Below are positions 47,172-60,700 of a stretch of 64,000 bases of DNA, piece after piece. The position numbers and the translations under genes were made by a program. Under the pieces are notes generated by a model, which did no database searches, was not told the origin of the DNA, and saw only the letters and a list, made by a program, of their open reading frames with translations. This DNA comes from Halisarca cf. caerulea. Its lineage: Eukaryota > Porifera > Demospongiae > Chondrillida > Halisarcidae. Positions within the stretch are counted from its first letter, which is position 1; each line of letters starts with the position of its first letter. The stretch covers positions 2,545,498-2,609,497 of the forward strand of contig CAUJGJ010000189.1 of the NCBI GenBank assembly GCA_963170055.1. The letters are read 5' to 3'.

Positions 47172-47230
47172 TATTATAATTGAATAGAATAGGAAAAACT
47201 TAACCAGATGAAAGTCTGAAAGTTAATAGA

Positions 47231-47325
47231 CTTCTGGGTGCCACTTACAGTAGCCTCTGGCTAAAGGTTCCCCAGGTTAAATAAGAATACCCTATACCCT
47301 ATACCCTATACCCTATACCCCTAAA
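47231..47325 (+). mobile_element. LINE/SINE 3' tail with CCCTATA repeat
   Basis: GGGTGCCACTTACAGTAGCC, TCTGGCTAAAGGTTCCCCAG and TTAAATAAGAATA followed by (CCCTATA)n. About 65 bp closely matches the tail of the LINE at 11661-11740; no RT sequence precedes it, so it is a severely 5'-truncated copy or a SINE borrowing the tail. Confidence 0.85.
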
Positions 47326-47593
47326 GTCTTCAACTAAATTCGATGAAGTCTTCTACTGTTGCATGTTATGAGATGAGTTTGCCCTCAGACTGTTAAAAAA
47401 TATACTGAATATGACACAGGCATACAAGTAACACTAATGTACTCCTGTATGCGGCCAGTTTGACGAACACATACATGAACAGGTACACACAATGCTAGCT
47501 ATGACTGACAACTGTCCTTGAGGAATGTCTCCAAAGCAAGCTTCATCTACAGCAAGCAAATCACAACAATGCATGATTGACGAGAGTAGCCAG

Positions 47594-49257
47594 CTATGAT
47601 AGATCCTGCCTCACCTCTTTTGCTGAAGGTCTATTTGAAGAGACACGATTAGTGCATTTACTCACCAAACCCATCAAATCGGGGATGGTAGACGCTTTCC
47701 ATCCAATATCTGAAGTTAATATCTTCTTGTTAAGTTCTTCTGGGCTTGATTCTAGAAGTGTTTGCTGATAGTATATACATTCAAATAAGAACCCATTTCA
47801 CTAGCTGAGGAGGACTAGATGGGAAACTCACCACATCAAAGTTAGCTGAGGTGCATCTGTTAACAAGAACCTCTACCAAAACCTGAGAAGATCGACAGTG
47901 AGGCTGTTGGTGAAACACACCTCATAACAAAAGGGTTAACAGGACTCACTATTCCCAATGCAAACACATCACCATGGATAGACACCACACCACGCATTGC
48001 CTCCGGGGACATGTACAAACTTGTACCAATTGCGCATTGTGTTTGAGTCCGAGACTTGTCACTTGAGGACAGAAATCGAGTAATTCCAAAATCACTTAAC
48101 TTAGCTACAAATTTCTCATCCAATAGAATATTGTCACTAAGAAACACGACATAAAACCAAGTCAACTTAACAGGCTTGCTATACACAGCAGTGGGTACAC
48201 TTTGCTGGTAGAAAGTATATACCTTTTTACATCTCGGTGGATTAAAGGGGTTTTCCCTTTAGTGTGGAGATATTCCAATGCAGAAGCAATATCTCTTATA
48301 ATGCTAAGGCGTTGATGAGGTGACATGACCTGACAACAATAGCAATAAATAAAGCAAAATGCATGCCAATGGCAAGACAAACATTTACCGCTTTCCTCTG
48401 TAGGACTGTTGCCAAGGACCCTTCCCTCATGTAATGATATATAATGCAGGGAAATTCCCCATCTTTGGAAATACCAAACAACGGCATGATGTGAGGATGA
48501 TGAAATCTACAAGAAAAGGACTAAACTCACAAAACATGTGCATGTATGTTATGGTAACTGTTATTATAAGAGTAGATTGTGTCCTTGTAACAAGTCTTGA
48601 GCTTGTCTTACAATTCACACACTTTTTCATAACATCCACCTCTTTTTCAAAGTCATCTGTAACAACGTCACTCATAATCTTCTTGACAGCACACTCGAAC
48701 TTCCCTTTACCTTCAATGCCTATCTTGACATAGAATACCTCCCCAAATCCTCCTTTGCCCAGTTTGAATCCACCCTTACAACCAAAACTCTTATCTCCAA
48801 AACCATTTGTTGCCCTCTTCAACCACTCATACGGTACTTCTACCAGCTTCCTCTCCAAAGCTATACATAAAGAAACCCAATCACGGCTGATCAGGACTAA
48901 GTGGCCATGGGAATAAAATTACAACTTAGCCATACCCGGTATCCACGGTTCTTTCTCTGAAGTACACGTGTCCTTTGCAATTGCGACAGGATCGCGCTCC
49001 ATAGCACGAGCCACTGATACAAATCCTTTTTTGCGACACACATCGATCATCTTATCCCTCGTGACTCCTTTCTTCTCCAAAAGCTTCAGTAAAGTACGCG
49101 CTGGGTTATCCTCCTTGTCCAACGAGATCATACTTTCTGGAGGTATGTTGAATTGAGAGGCCAAATTCTTCCAGTCCATCGTAGTAGGACATTCTACGCA
49201 GTTCAAAATCCGACAAACTTCAGCCACGACATCTTCCGAACATCCAAAGGTAGCCAT
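47594..49257 (-). CDS. Death-domain Ser/Thr kinase, IRAK4/Pelle-like
   Basis: The start ATG is at 49257 (MATFGCSEDVVAEVCRIL). The first exon encodes a death domain (TMDWKNLASQFNIP, NPARTLLKLLEKKG, DKMIDVCRKKGF). After a short linker comes a kinase: GKGGFGEVF glycine loop, CAVKKI lysine, YHYMREGSL hinge with the Tyr gatekeeper typical of IRAKs, IHRDVKR joined to NILLDEKFVAKLSDFGITRF (catalytic loop and DFG), GTSLYMSPEAMRG activation segment, and a final VSSNRPSAKEVRQDLS ending with TAG at 47594. The layout is IRAK/Pelle; active-site residues are present, so it should be active. Family role: signalling downstream of MyD88-bound Toll/IL-1 receptors. TCACGTGA lies 15 bp upstream, and a palindromic MITE lies between this gene and the TTLL 3' end. 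Confidence 0.88.
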
Positions 49258-49271
49258 TTTATAGAAACGAC

Positions 49272-49279
49272 TCACGTGA
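49272..49279. promoter_or_regulatory. TCACGTGA E-box upstream of the IRAK-like gene
   Basis: Exact palindrome 15 bp upstream of the ATG at 49257. Confidence 0.65.
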
Positions 49280-49318
49280 TCATAAATAACAAGGGTCATA
49301 ACAATGCACATGACGACA

Positions 49319-49477
49319 ACAGACGTTTTTGGGTTTCTTGTCCGGATAACAATCAGCTTTTAGCCACGTGATGTTTTGTACGTATAAACGTCACGTGTCA
49401 CGTGTGCACTGTATAAACGTCACGTGTATGGTTTAAAAGCCAATTCTTATCCAGACAAGAAACCCGAAAACGTCTGT
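49319..49477. mobile_element. 159-bp palindromic MITE carrying CACGTG boxes
   Basis: Ends ACAGACGTTTTTGGGTTTCT and, reverse-complemented, ACAGACGTTTTCGGGTTTCT; the inverted match continues through TTGTCCGGATAA. The centre holds several CACGTG hexamers and two TATAAACGTCACGTG copies. No clear target duplication. Immediately upstream of the IRAK-like gene and downstream of the TTLL stop (49506). Confidence 0.82.
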
Positions 49478-49505
49478 AAGCATGTCCGATTGCAGAAAGG
49501 GATCA

Positions 49506-52500
49506 TCACAGTTTAGATTTCCCAGCTGGCAATGGCTTCGGTATGGCTGATCCCTCTATACTCATTTTGATTCCAAGGGACACTGATGTGTCTAGTTTGG
49601 GCTAAGGACATAATACGATGTGCAAATGAAGTAGATACAATAGTAAATATGCATAAAAATCCAAAGCACTTACTTGTTTGTACACCAGTTCAAACTGTCC
49701 CGTGCTGCAATCTTTGTCTTCGGTGCGATCTACCATTACTGTAACGAGATACATAATACTTGCATATACTTTGTCACAAATGCAGTGAAGGTAGAAGTTC
49801 ACCTTTGAGGACATCTTCCTGCACTTGTCTGCAGAGAGTCTTAGTGACATGGGTGCTGTAGGCCATGGAAGGACTACTGTTCACCTCAATCAGCCACGGT
49901 CTCAAATCTGTTGAGAGCATAAAATCTGCTCCAAACAATTCAAAAGAGTGTCCTGATTGCTGCTCAACCGCATCCATTGACGCCTGCAGCACATGGATGA
50001 TGGCCTGACACATTCCAGAGAAGACAACATTGGACCACAAGAAGCTCCCATTTTGGCCTGTTTGACTACAATCAAAAGCAAAAGGTATCCGTAAAACTGT
50101 AACATCTTTCCACTGACCAGTGTCTACTGCAATTGCTTGAACAAAGCTACGAACTTTTTTGCTGTGGCAATATTACAGTAAGGGAAATTCCCTTGCATAA
50201 ATTACATTCATGCATAATAATATAATAGCTTTGAGGTAAGTGTGATACTTGAACGATGTAGAAACACTAGACAGTAGGAAGTTATTGTGAATAAGAATGA
50301 ACAGCATAAAATTACTCCCATGGACAGAGCCATATAGCACTACACAAGGTGACATTGTGTTATTACAGAGATGTATGCTTCGGTCCATTTCCCCAAGATT
50401 ATAGAGTAGTGCCGTTCGCTAACAATGCCATTAACACACTATGAACAAAATAGTTGTCCAAGAAGTAAAACATATGACCAATTCACTGATGAGCTGACCT
50501 GAGAAAACTTATGAATTGTGTGTGATACCACATGTTGTCTTCAGGAAGCTGGTCAGACCGCTCACTGCTGTTGGGTAAATTCTTATGTATTGTGTTATTA
50601 CAGAGATGTATGCTTCGGTCCATATCCCTAAGATTATAAGGTCGCGAACTGAACCTCAGGTAGGAATCCTGGAGCATGGTAAAAGAGGCCATGCAATGGC
50701 CACAGTAAGAACAGAGGCATATCACACAAGTTACCCGGTACATCCACATGGTTAGGGGGTTCCAGTCACTGACCAAAAACCACTGTCGAATGTCAAATTT
50801 TGTGCCATAGATTAGCAATGGATGTTCTGCCAGGTACAAAGAGGGAGGTAAAACAGGGCATGCAAAGTCACACAGTCAACTCACCTATGTACTTCTGAAC
50901 AATCCAACGACTGTCCTTTTTATAAGTTGGACTGGAAACCAGCTCAAGAATGTCATTGAGTTGGTTCATACAGTTAATACCTCTACCTCGAGAGAGAGCA
51001 CCAGGTTTAACTATCCATACATTGTACACTCCATCCACGGATAACTGAGGACAATGCTGTTCGAGTTCATCCAGTACATCACTAGACAAGGACAGAATGT
51101 TGTCATCCCCTTCGATAGACCCACCACACCTGAAATGAAGTGATAGTTTGCCATAAAAGTACAAGTCTATCCTGCATTTTGCTCAGCACACACTTGACAA
51201 GGTTGTAATAGTGCATCAGAAGTATACTCCATTCCGGTTCACCCAGTGGACGTGCTAGCCATGTGCTTGACCCCTCGATGTCTCCATGCTCAAGAGTGTT
51301 CAAGTGGACTTGACATGCTCTGACTGCAAGACTTAAGACAGACTTGGGAACAACTATCCCACCTTCACTCACTGCAGGCAACATCTTGTAGCTGTCATTG
51401 GTTGCAATCTTCAACACACACATGGCAGCTGTTAACCTGTAATCATCTAAGAAGGATAGCCTGTGTGAAGACACATTAATTTCCCCCATGATGTGTGTGT
51501 GTGTACCTATAAAACACTCCTTGTCTAGGTCACAGCTCAGCCGGTAGCATCGAGGAAAGAATGTCCTGCTGTCAACATCTCCAAGCCACAAAGCCTCCTG
51601 TAAGTTGGTGCACAAACCAACCTGGATACATTTGGACTAAGAGTCACTCTAATCTGCATTTTTATTCTCCACAAGAACCTTTATCAGACCTTTGTGGTGA
51701 ATGCCCCAGAGCCCTTGATATGGTTGGCAAACTGATCCTTGCGCAAACACGTGTACAAGTCCTGCTCGCGCTTAACAGTCCATATAAAGTAAGGAATGGA
51801 GTTCCTTACAGCTCTCGACTGGGGGGGGAACCAAGACAAGCATATATCACACTTAGTACATCCAACCATGGAGTGCAACCATAGAGGAACACACATCCAC
51901 CAGTTGAGAAATAAAAACCCAAATGTTGGTCAATGTAGAACCCCACCCACCCATGGAATAATCTCACCCAGTAGAACCACACCCACCCGAAGAACCAAAA
52001 CCAGCTGTAGTGCCAAGATCAAAAGAAAAAATGACACCCACCCACATTACACCCAGCTGTAGAATTACACCAATCTGTACAAGAACCACACCCACCAGTA
52101 GACAGTATTCATCCTCATCACTAAAATCTTCTTCACTTGATTCATTTGGGTAGTCACCACTATTGTCAAAGGAACCCTCTCCCTCCGGAGATGTTTGCCC
52201 TGCATTCTCATTCACAATTCCCTTTGAGTAGTCTTTTTCCACCCATCCACGGTGCCTCATGCCCCGTCGAATGGCTTTGTAAGGACCACGAACCACAAAC
52301 ACTTTCTTGGACTTGAGTATGTCGTCTGCCTTAGCCTTTATCCTCTTGAGCTTTGTGTGGTCTGCACAACTCACAGACATGGTCTTGGACTTAACAGGAA
52401 CACCCACTGTCAGTGAACATTGCTTCCTGTGCTCGCCAATCATAGATCTGCCACCATCCTCCCCACACAACCCAGGTGAAGTGTGCATACGTACATGCCT

Positions 52501-52713
52501 CCCTCTTTCCTTGACCTGACAGACCAGATTCAAAGGCTGTACAGAAGGAGATCCGGAGAGAGGTCGTTGGTGGGTTTGTACCTTCAATCCCTTCCCCGTT
52601 ATGTTGGTGACAGAGGGACATTCAGGAAGATTCCCATTCATTGAACAGGAGCCCATCATTGACTTTGCTCTGCTTGGGAATTCACAGTATCTGTGCCTGA
52701 TCTGCTGGTTTGC
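49506..52713 (-). CDS. Tubulin tyrosine ligase-like protein, TTLL3/TTLL8 glycylase type (5' end uncertain)
   Basis: The N-terminal exon (about 52713-52085) is low complexity, then [18 protein letters not shown] and [13 protein letters not shown], the start of the TTLL3/8 core. The ATP-grasp core follows: [90 protein letters not shown] with SSPSM, and [15 protein letters not shown]. The last exon (about 49596-49506) gives [16 protein letters not shown]. These match TTLL3/TTLL8, which glycylate axonemal tubulin. The first exon begins at an acceptor at about 52713; no convincing upstream initiator was found. A 51-bp near-copy of the RSIHLCNNT exon lies in the intron at 50353-50403. Confidence 0.88.
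50353..50403 (-). pseudogene. Partial duplicate of a TTLL exon
   Basis: GTGTTATTACAGAGATGTAT and the following bases to AAGATTATA match 50586-50636 with about four differences. The genuine exon continues with [10 protein letters not shown] coding sequence, the copy does not; it has no usable frame beyond [15 protein letters not shown]. Confidence 0.8.
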
Positions 52714-52857
52714 CTGTAGAAATGAAGAATGCATGTATATATACCAATGTGGGCCAGGTAGGGCAAGGAATTTGGGACACGATCAATAGCATTGTCAACA
52801 ACAAGCAACATCGAGAAGTCATTCTCAGCATTGTCTAGTGAGATGAGAGTTTACCAG

Positions 52858-53306
52858 TGGCAAGTATGGCAAAGAAATTAAAGGAACAGTTTGAAACTAT
52901 CCTATTGTTTTTAGTTCCCAACATTAATATTACTATATACCCCGCTCCAGGCAGACTATATATAACTGGGGTAATACCATTCTGGCATAGGATAATGTGT
53001 AGCCCAGTGCATGAAGGGAGGTTACTGAAGAGAATAGCACCTGAGGCTTTGGAGAATGAAGGGGAAGACGAGGGCACGTGTTAGACGATTTGGATGGGAA
53101 GATTTGAATGGGAAATCTACTAAAGGGATACTTAGAAGAATTGGGTAGGGACTTGCAGGGAAAGCCTAAACTTGATATCCTGAACTTTCTGCATGAGAGT
53201 GGATACAGATCCGGCTGTTCATGTGTGCCTAACAAGGTGCAGAGGTCAGTGTTGGCCAAGTCGAGGGGGGCACTGCTCCCATTCGAATTGAAGTTGTGTC
53301 ATTGAC
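52858..53306 (+). other. Unidentified open stretches, plus strand
   Basis: Two adjacent frames, MASMAKKLKEQFETILLFLV (52857-53084) and MGNLLKGYLEELGRDLQGKP (53108-53305), have protein-like composition and would be one unit after a frameshift. No domain recognised; could be an eroded mobile-element ORF or a 5' exon of a small gene. Low support. Confidence 0.25.
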
Positions 53307-53403
53307 TGATGAAATGTCCAGCATGGAGTGAGAGTATGGCCAAGCTGATAGACAAGGTGAATCATCTTGATATGCCCATAGATGCCAGATCGTACTGAAG
53401 AGG

Positions 53404-53430
53404 TTACGTATATAGAGTGTCTATGACTTC
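53404..53430. repeat. Half copy of the CATAGATACT palindrome
   Basis: GGTTACGTATATAGAGTGTC plus TATGACT closely matches the loop and right arm of 46332-46377; the left arm is missing. Confidence 0.6.
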
Positions 53431-53606
53431 ATAATGTACCAATTTGTAATTGATGAAGAATATAGAAGTGACGTGGAACAAGAGATTTGAACAATAATTG
53501 TCCCAAACTTCTTCATCTAATTCTAATAGGTTGTGCATGTAATTGTGTTGTGTGTATGTGACACTGTATGCGATGGCGCTGCAATGGACCATGCTGGTCC
53601 TAGTGC

Positions 53607-54121
53607 TGCAAGACACGAGGCACTGCATGCGACCGTCTTTGGATACTTACAGGGCATATAGAAATGCTTTTCGTAGGCAAGCCTCTAGTTCTGTTAATAG
53701 TCGGCTTAAACGAGGGTGAGTGCTTATAAGCGTCTTCCTGCAACTTTTGCTTTTTCTCCAAGTGCTTCTGTTGTCGCAAATGAAAGGTAGATCCTAGCTT
53801 TTCAACAATAAGAAGACTTCTTTCGGAAACAACTGGTTTAAAGGTGTGTTCTTTGTCGAACCGACATCGATTGGCTTCGAGAAAAGCTTGCTGCCTGTCT
53901 TGGTACGAATCCAAATTCTCGCTCCTCCTCCGGGCCAGCTTTAGACTTACTTCGTTGAGCTTGGGAGAGAACGTTAGATTGTGGTCAACGTATTCCTTCT
54001 TTTGTGGTCTTGTCAAATGCCTCAGTTTCATCTCTTTTGCGCTTACATCGACTTCAGTGTCACTCTGCCCTGTAGCTAGCGAAGGCGATTTGTATGAATC
54101 TCCCGCGACCGCGTCAGCCAT
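53607..54121 (-). CDS. Small F-x-P repeat protein, function unknown
   Basis: The ATG at 54121 opens MADAVAGDSYKSPSLATGQS. Exon 1 runs to a GTAAGTATCC donor at about 53652; a possible exon 2 begins after TCTTGCAG at about 53612 and stops at once (CAC TAG), giving about 158 residues. Three spaced motifs repeat: TFSPKLNEVSLKLARRR, TFKPVVSERSLLIVEKL and SFKPTINRT, that is F-x-P-x-(L/V/I)-(N/S), separated by charged helical stretches (QKHLEKKQKLQ). Such motifs occur in some cytoskeletal or ciliary proteins, but I do not recognise an orthologue. The downstream exon is uncertain. Confidence 0.6.
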
Positions 54122-54215
54122 AGTCGATCATCAAGAAAGTTGCCATGGTGATGACCAGTACTATCGTATGCGGCAGTACAATAATCAAGATGAAATCAAT
54201 CCTTTTTATCATAGA

Positions 54216-54243
54216 TGCGTAGGTTAGAGTGTCTATGTTTATA
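54216..54243. repeat. Degenerate CATAGATACT-family palindrome
   Basis: CATAGATGCGTAGGTTAGAG plus TGTCTATG, about 95 bp upstream of the start at 54121. Diverged arms. Confidence 0.45.
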
Positions 54244-54326
54244 TCAAGCCGTCAATCCCCTATGTCAATACATCAATCCGTCAATCCTAGATGGTCACAA
54301 TGAGTTTGGGTTTGAGGGTGTGTGGT

Positions 54327-56877
<2,551 letters not shown>

Positions 56878-57033
56878 GTTATTATATTCGGTAAAGTATT
56901 GCACAATAATTCTGCGTGGGCTTCTCAATCAGACGAGAACAATAATTAGATTTTTTTTTACATGCATGAGAGTGGATGAAAATTCAAAATACGTCAATAG
57001 AAAATCATGCCAATAGTAATAGATAAATGAGAG

Positions 57034-57381
57034 TCATGACCAATTAGTTATGCCAAATAAGCCGGATCCCATGGGCATGGCCTCCGCATGCATCCGATGG
57101 AAATCTGAATCTGGACTAATCGTGTAGTAGGATGGTCTTGATCGAGAGCCTCTGATTGCTCTGATTGCAGATCTCAGCAAAGCAAAAGAGATCTTGCATC
57201 TAATGAGAAACATCATTTTGCCGAAGGAAATCTTCTTCTTGTCAGATAGAATGTCAGCGAGCCGCTTAAAGAAGATGGTAGCCTCTTTGGCCATGCCGCC
57301 GGTGGATGCGAGTACTAGGGGAGTGAAAGAACACAATAATTCTTGACGTTTCCCTTCCCCGCCGTCGGCGCTTACGTACAA
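57034..57381 (-). mobile_element. Retroelement pol C-terminal fragment
   Basis: EGKRQELLCSFTPLVLASTG then GMAKEATIFFKRLADIL and MMFLIRCKISFALLRSAIRA closely resembles the conserved C-terminus of reverse-transcriptase polyproteins common in invertebrate genomes (FTPLVFS-GG-EA--FYKRLA, LRC-LSF-LLRSA). Only this tail is present and no RT core is adjacent. Confidence 0.6.
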
Positions 57382-57403
57382 ATGTGGGTCCAGCTGGCTG
57401 GAC

Positions 57404-57565
57404 TACAGAGGGGTAGCCCCTCCCCATCACAACTAATTAAAACCTGCACACATAATTATGTAGTGCGCCAAAAAAAAACCGGACAACAGCCAATCAGAAT
57501 GGCCAAAATTAAAACGGTAGTGAAACATTTGTATAAAAGTTGCTGCTTTGGCCATTTTCCTTTGT
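57404..57565 (+). promoter_or_regulatory. Detached copy of a retroelement promoter module
   Basis: Shares with 62640-62785 an initial GGGGTAGCCCCTCC, a GACAACAGCCAATCAGAATG (CCAAT box at 57490), TATAAAAG (57532) and GCCATTTTCCTTTGT (57551). CCAAT-TATA spacing is 42 here and 41 there; TATA to GCCATTTT is 19 in both. Confidence 0.7.
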
Positions 57566-57805
57566 ACTTTGTATTGTATTATTAAGGGTAATCCTTTCAG
57601 CAGAGATGTAAATGGGGGATCCAAACAGATAATTTAACCAAAAAACAATTAAAATCAACTAGTAGCAAACAACAAGAAATACTGAACTGATAGAAATCAA
57701 CTTACAACAATTGAACAACTAGAAATTCAACAAAAATATACACTAGCTCAAGTTTTCACAAAAAGTAATTTAACAAAAAATGGTTTAATAAACAAACGAG
57801 AATCA

Positions 57806-58166
57806 ATGGTACAGACTCAACAGTACAGACTCTATGGTACAGACTCAATGGTATGGACTCCAGGGTATGGACTCAATGGTACAAACTCAATGGTACAGAC
57901 TCAATGGTACAGACTCTATGGTACAGACTCTATGGTACAGACTCTATGGTACAGACTCAATGGTACAGACTCTATGGTACAGACTCTATGGTACAGACTC
58001 AATGGTATGGACTCAATGGTACAGACAGTATGGTACAGACTCTATGGTACAGATTCAATGGTATGGACTCAATGGTACAGACTCTATGGTACAGAATCCA
58101 GGGAACAGACTCAATGGTATGGACTGAATGGTGTGGACTCTATGGTACAGAGTCAATGGTACAGAC
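57806..58166. repeat. 14-bp satellite GGTACAGACTCAAT, first block
   Basis: About 25 units with CTAT/CAAT and GTATGGAC variants. Confidence 0.94.
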
Positions 58167-58653
58167 TAGTGTTGCCGCGATACTGCTAAAAATGTATCAC
58201 AATAATATTTTGCTATCTAGACATGTATCACAATACATCACAATATCACATATTGCATAATACATACATAGGCAGAGTCAGAGTTGTCAGATTGAAACAT
58301 TAGCTGATCACTTGTTCAAGTGAAAATCTCATCTCAATAAGAGACCTTCCTATGCATGACATCTCTTTTGCTGTTCAAATATAAACTGGCAATGGTGACA
58401 CTAGTTTAGGCTGATCATTCTGTGCCTTGTTGCGATGCTCAAAAAACTCATTTAATCAATTAATTCATTGTAGGGACTATGAAAACAACAATGCTGTGCT
58501 AAAGGTCATAAGCATAAACCAGCATTGCAGCCTCCTCAGGACAGCCTACCAGAGATAAGTACCTGTATCATGACATGAAGTATGCTCAATGTATCGTATC
58601 ATCTGTAGAAATATCGTGATACACGATGTATCGCGAGGATCATGGCAACACTA
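58167..58653. mobile_element. hAT-like MITE copy 1 in 14-bp satellite
   Basis: Ends TAGTGTTGCCGCGATACTGC and, reverse-complemented, TAGTGTTGCCATGATCCTCG; GTACAGAC (8 bp) flanks both sides (58159-58166 and 58654-58661). 487 bp, no ORF. Inverted copy at 58928-59435. Confidence 0.83.
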
Positions 58654-58661
58654 GTACAGAC

Positions 58662-58919
58662 TCAATGGTACAGACTCAATGGTACAGACTCTATGGTACA
58701 GACTCTATGGTACAGACTCTATAGTACAGACTCTATGGTACGGACTCAATGGTACAGACTCTATGGTACGGACTCTATGGTACAGACTCAATGGTACAGA
58801 CTCTATGGTACAGACTCTATGGTACAGACTCTATGGTACAGACTCTATGGTACGGACTCAATGGTACAGACTCTATGGTACGGACTCTATGGTACAGACT
58901 CAATGGTACAGACTCTATG
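58662..58919. repeat. 14-bp satellite, block between the two MITEs
   Basis: About 19 units of GGTACAGACTCTAT with GGTACGGAC variants. Confidence 0.93.
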
Positions 58920-58927
58920 GTACAGAC

Positions 58928-59435
58928 TAGTGTTGCCACGATACTCCTGATATATCGTGTATCGCAATATTTATACAGACGATATGATACATTGAGCATA
59001 CTTCATGTCATGATACAGGTACCTATCTCTGGTAGGCTGTGAGGAGGCTGCAATGCTGGTTGGTGCTTTGACCTTTAGCACAGCATTGTGGTTTCATAGT
59101 CCCTACACCTCACACCCACAGTCAATCAATCAATCAATCAATCAATTGATTGAATGAGTTGTTTGGGCATAGCAACAAGGCACAGAATGCTTAGCCTAAA
59201 CTAGTGTCACCATTGCCAGTTTGTATTTGAATGCCAGAAGAGGAGATGTCATGCACTGGAAGGTCTCTTATCAATAAATGTATTTGCACATGAACAAGTG
59301 ATCAGCTAATATTTCTTTCTGATAACTCTGACTCTACCTATTTTGTAATATGCCGATATCGTGATGCATCATGATACAAGTCTAGATAAATAAATATTAT
59401 TGTGATACACTTTTAGCAGTATCATGGCAACATTA
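58928..59435. mobile_element. hAT-like MITE copy 2, inverted relative to copy 1
   Basis: Ends TAGTGTTGCCACGATACTCC and GGCAACATTA. Flanked by GTACAGAC at 58920-58927 and 59436-59443. Its sequence (ATTGAGCATACTTCATGTCA, CAGCATTGTGGTTTCATAGT) is the diverged reverse complement of copy 1. Confidence 0.83.
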
Positions 59436-59443
59436 GTACAGAC

Positions 59444-59572
59444 TCTATGGTACAGACTCTATGGTACAGACTCTACGGTACAGACTCTACGGTACAGACT
59501 CTACGGTACGGACTCTACGGTACAGACTCTACGGTACAGACTCTACGGTACGGACTCTACGGTACAGACTAG
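59444..59572. repeat. 14-bp satellite, last block (CTACGGTACAGACT variant)
   Basis: About 9 units, mostly the CTACGG variant not seen in the other two blocks. Confidence 0.92.
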
Positions 59573-59875
59573 GACTAGTTTTCAAACTGCCATTACAAAT
59601 GTAAATGTGGTGTTCCTTTGCATGTATGTGGCCACAGTGTTGGTACTACATGTTACAGTAAGTAAAGGCTATTATAGTACAATGTGTCCTTGATACCACT
59701 ATTTTAGTACACCATGTGCCCATGATCATGGTTTTTAGAAACCCCCTTATTTTCTTTATCTAGTATCTTCAGCCAGGAATCATTCATTTCTTCATTGAAT
59801 TCATCCATTAAGTCTGTGTGGGCCTTAGCTGGTGGTGTAGTCATAGAAAGACATAGAAAGAGTCTCAGAACACAT

Positions 59876-60505
59876 CACTCAATGTAGAGAGAACACACAC
59901 TCAATGTGGAGAGAACACACACTCAATGTGGACAGAACACACACTCAATGTGGAGAGAACACACACTCAATGTAGAGAGAACACACACTCTATAATATGG
60001 AGAGAATACACACTCAAGTAGAGAGAACACACATTCAATGTGGAGAGAACACACACTCAATGTGGAGAGAACACACACTCAATGTATACCCACCACTCAA
60101 TGTGGAGAGAACACACCACTCAATGTAGAGAGAACACACACTCAATGTAGAGAGAACACACACTCAATGTAGAGAGAACACACACTCAATGTAGAGAGAA
60201 CACCAGTAATTTAGAGTGCACACGCCACTCAATGTAGAGAGAACACACCACTCAATGTAGAGAGAATACACCACTCAATGTTGAGAGAACACACCACTCA
60301 ATGTACAGAGAACACACGACTCACTGTAGAGAGAACACACCACTCAATGCGGAGAGAACCACTCAATGTGGAGAAAACACACACACTCAATGTGGAGAGA
60401 ACACACCACTCAATGTAGAGAGAACACACACTCAATCTACAGAGAACACACACTCAATGTGGAGAGAACACACACTCAATGTATAGAGAACACACACTCA
60501 ATAGA
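59876..60505. repeat. About 22-bp satellite CACTCAATGTAGAGAGAACA plus CA, first block
   Basis: About 28 units with GTGGAGAG and GTACAGAG variants. Confidence 0.94.
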
Positions 60506-60533
60506 AGCGCGTGTTCTCAAGAGAACACGCGCT
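60506..60533. repeat. Perfect 13-bp hairpin at the satellite edge
   Basis: AGCGCGTGTTCTC, AA, then its exact complement. The inner GAGAACAC is the satellite core, so the array folds back on itself here. Confidence 0.85.
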
Positions 60534-60700
60534 CAAGTCCTCTCTTTTTACTGTGAGTATTTGCCACCGTGATGGTGCTTTCCATAGTATGGTCAACAGA
60601 GTTCACGTAACTCGATTATGTTACAACTACAATCCTTTTGTCAACAACCTAGACCTGCTAACTAACCAGTACTTTGCGTTAATCTAGGCGTTCGGTGAAG

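Larger units (their letters stand above)
46380..47593. other. Intergenic between APEX2 and the IRAK-like gene
   Basis: Contains a (TA)n run (about 46770-46797), a pogo-like MITE (47002-47171) and a LINE 3' tail (47231-47325). No coding sequence recognised. Confidence 0.7.

Noticed and set aside
47270..47325. (CCCTATA)n as interstitial telomere repeat
   Set aside because: Heptamer differs from TTAGGG and always follows the LINE 3' tail; it is the element's own terminal repeat.
52790..52850. Upstream initiator exon for TTLL (signal-like MLRMTSRCCLLL)
   Set aside because: Frame does not join the exon at 52713 and TTLL3/8 proteins are not secreted; left the 5' end open instead.
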